Program-made: the position numbers and the translations under genes
Source of the DNA: Marinobacterium iners DSM 11526
GTDB taxonomy: Bacteria; Pseudomonadota; Gammaproteobacteria; Pseudomonadales; Balneatricaceae
Direction of reading: 5' to 3'
Assembly (NCBI RefSeq): GCF_900107855.1
Contig: NZ_FNRJ01000001.1
Coordinates: 372,001 to 436,000, forward strand
DNA: 64,000 bases
Notes under the pieces: generated by a model
Told to the model about the DNA's origin: nothing
What the model saw: only the letters and a program-made list of their open reading frames with translations
Database searches by the model: none
In this document: positions 62,398 through 64,000 of the stretch, piece after piece
Layout: the number at the start of each line of letters is the position of its first letter
How positions within the stretch are numbered: the stretch's first letter is position 1

Positions 62398-64000
62398 CCC
62401 TCAATCACCACTGCAGCAGGCCGATCTGGAGTGGCAGGATGGCGTGCCGTCATCCACGCTTTTTGACGATATCTATTTCAACCGCGCAGGCGGCGTAGCG
62501 GAAACGCGCCATGTTTTTCTGAATGCCAATGCGCTTGAGCAACGATTCAGTGAAGCCAGCGGCGCCCCTTTCGTGGTGGCTGAAACCGGTTTTGGAACCG
62601 GGCTGAACTTTCTGTGTTGCCGTGCGTTATGGCTGCAACAGGCTCCAGCAGAGCAGCAGCTGCACTACATTTCCTGTGAGAAATACCCGCTAAGCGCTGC
62701 CGATCTCAGGCAAGCTCTGTCGAACTTTTCCGAGTTCAGCGATGGGGCCAAGCAGCTTCTTAAAAGTTACCCACAGCCGGTCGCCGGAGCCTATACCCTC
62801 GTGTTTGATGCCGGGCGCATTCTGCTGACGCTGCTGTTTGGGGATGCACTGGAGACACTGCCCCGGCTTGATGCGCGAGTGGATACCTGGTTTCTGGACG
62901 GTTTCGCCCCGGCACGCAACCCTGAGCTCTGGAATGAACAGCTGTTCAGTGAGATTGCACGCCTCAGCCGGCCGGGCAGTACCTTTGCCACCTTCACTGC
63001 GGCCGGGGTGGTTCGTCGTGGTCTGCAGGAGGTCGGCTTCGAAGTCATCAAGCGCCCAGGCTTTGGCCGCAAGCGGGAAATGCTCAGCGGTCGGATGACC
63101 CTCGCCCCCTTTGACGCCACACCGGCAGACACTCCAATCTGGTTTCAGCGCCCGGCCGCTGCCATCACGGACGAGCCGATTGTGGTGATCGGGGCCGGCA
63201 TCGCCGGTGCTTCCACCGCCTACGCACTGGCATCGCAGGGCTACAGGGTCATCGTGCTGGAACGCCATGCAGCTCCAGCGATGGAGGGTTCTGGCAACCC
63301 TCAAGGGGCTCTGTATGCAAAGCTGCCCGCCAGCCCAACCCTACACAGCCACTTTCATCTCAGCGGCCTGATTCATACCAGCGCGTTGCTGGCTACTCTT
63401 AGGGAGGAACACCCCGAGTTAGGCCAGTGTTGCGGTGTACTGCAGCTGGCTCTGACCGATAAGGAAGCCGAACGGCAACAGCAGGTCATCGAACAGGCCG
63501 CCTACCCCGATTCTCTGGTTCGTGCCGTGGATGCGGCAACCGCCAGTGAGCTGGCAGGCGTCACAACCGGTGAGGGCGGGCTGTTTTTCCCCACCGCAGG
63601 CTGGATAGCGCCTGCCCGGTTGTGTGAGTTGCTGCTGTCACACCCCAATATTGAGTGCCACTACAACACGCCCGTTGAGACACTTGAGCGTCGTTCCGGG
63701 CGCTGGCACCTGGGCAACAGCGGATTCAGTAGCGAGCAGGTCGTGGTCTGCTGCGCCAGCCAGGCCGTGAGGTTTGATCCACTGTCACAGTTGCCACTCA
63801 AACCAATCAGAGGCCAGACCAGTCAGGCGTCTGCACCGGCCGGGCTCCCGCCGCTGAAAACGGTCGTCTGTGGTGAGGGCTATATCTCCCCTCCGCTGAA
63901 TGGTGAGTACTGTTTCGGTGCATCATTTGTACTGCATGACAGCAATGATCAGGTACGACAGGAAGAGCACCAGCACAATCTGGATATTCTGCAGCGGACT
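62390..64000 (+). CDS. mnmC: Bifunctional tRNA 5-methylaminomethyl-2-thiouridine biosynthesis protein MnmC (C-terminus cut off)
   Basis: MnmC finishes the mnm5s2U34 modification of tRNA wobble uridine. The frame starts at ATG 62390 and stays open to the window edge (537 residues visible of about 660). The N-terminal methyltransferase domain shows VAETGFGTGLNFL and DTWFLDGFAPARNPELW. The FAD-dependent oxidoreductase domain begins IVVIGAGIAGASTAYALASQ, followed by GSGNPQGALYAKL. Both are the order found in gammaproteobacterial MnmC. Confidence 0.97.
   Translation, partial: MSDPQSPLQQADLEWQDGVPSSTLFDDIYFNRAGGVAETRHVFLNANALEQRFSEASGAPFVVAETGFGTGLNFLCCRALWLQQAPAEQQLHYISCEKYPLSAADLRQALSNFSEFSDGAKQLLKSYPQPVAGAYTLVFDAGRILLTLLFGDALETLPRLDARVDTWFLDGFAPARNPELWNEQLFSEIARLSRPGSTFATFTAAGVVRRGLQEVGFEVIKRPGFGRKREMLSGRMTLAPFDATPADTPIWFQRPAAAITDEPIVVIGAGIAGASTAYALASQGYRVIVLERHAAPAMEGSGNPQGALYAKLPASPTLHSHFHLSGLIHTSALLATLREEHPELGQCCGVLQLALTDKEAERQQQVIEQAAYPDSLVRAVDAATASELAGVTTGEGGLFFPTAGWIAPARLCELLLSHPNIECHYNTPVETLERRSGRWHLGNSGFSSEQVVVCCASQAVRFDPLSQLPLKPIRGQTSQASAPAGLPPLKTVVCGEGYISPPLNGEYCFGASFVLHDSNDQVRQEEHQHNLDILQRT

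Overview
The window reads as chromosomal DNA of a Gram-negative gammaproteobacterium, most like the marine Oceanospirillales/Pseudomonas-type lineages. The grounds are the rpsU–yqeY–dnaG–rpoD macromolecular-synthesis operon, the tsaD/plsY/folB/folK neighbourhood, the E. coli-type cca, a six-gene Mrp antiporter with fused A–B subunit, and a Pil-Chp-type chemosensory cluster. I assign no genus. I see no IS elements, phage genes, CRISPR arrays or integrase genes.

Layout. 1–1.7 kb: a PAS-PAS-GGDEF-EAL protein (cut by the left edge) and a small unknown gene, both on the minus strand. 2–13.4 kb: housekeeping genes (TorF-like outer-membrane protein, apaH, glpE, cca, pteridine reductase, folK, folB, plsY, tsaD, rpsU, yqeY, dnaG, rpoD) and a CAU-anticodon tRNA. 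13.4–15.4 kb: a secreted trypsin-like protease with three C-terminal repeats. 15.5–18.9 kb: rmlB-A-C-D for dTDP-L-rhamnose. 19–29.8 kb: a minus-strand glycan operon (sulfotransferase with coiled coil, GT2–GT4 fusion, GT2, large lipoprotein of unknown function, small EamA/SMR-like protein, polyprenyl-phosphate GT2, GT-C membrane enzyme, acyltransferase). Its downstream part is clearly AT-rich. 29.9–32.6 kb: a parvulin and a strongly promoted 511-aa exported protein. 32.7–48.8 kb: a nearly gapless minus-strand run encoding a PglL-like O-oligosaccharyltransferase, type II secretion genes gspE-F-G-H-I-J-K-L-M, a short GspC-like protein and a lipoprotein-type secretin GspD. It continues into a Wzm/Wzt ABC glycan exporter, two sulfotransferases and a small lipoprotein. 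49–56.4 kb, plus strand: PilG-, PilH-, PilI-, PilJ- and ChpA-like chemosensory proteins. 56.6–62.4 kb: mrpABCDEFG (A and B fused). 62.4 kb to the end: mnmC, cut by the right edge.

How the parts may work together (inference): the rml genes make dTDP-L-rhamnose. The glycosyltransferases build, and the acyl- and sulfotransferases decorate, a surface glycan that Wzm/Wzt exports. The O-oligosaccharyltransferase encoded directly upstream of gspE could put glycan on a pseudopilin or an exported protein. The abundant 511-aa exported protein beside a periplasmic prolyl isomerase is a candidate cargo or glycoprotein. This joint type II secretion, O-glycosylation, glycan-export and sulfation locus, including a self-piloting type secretin, is the most interesting feature of the window.
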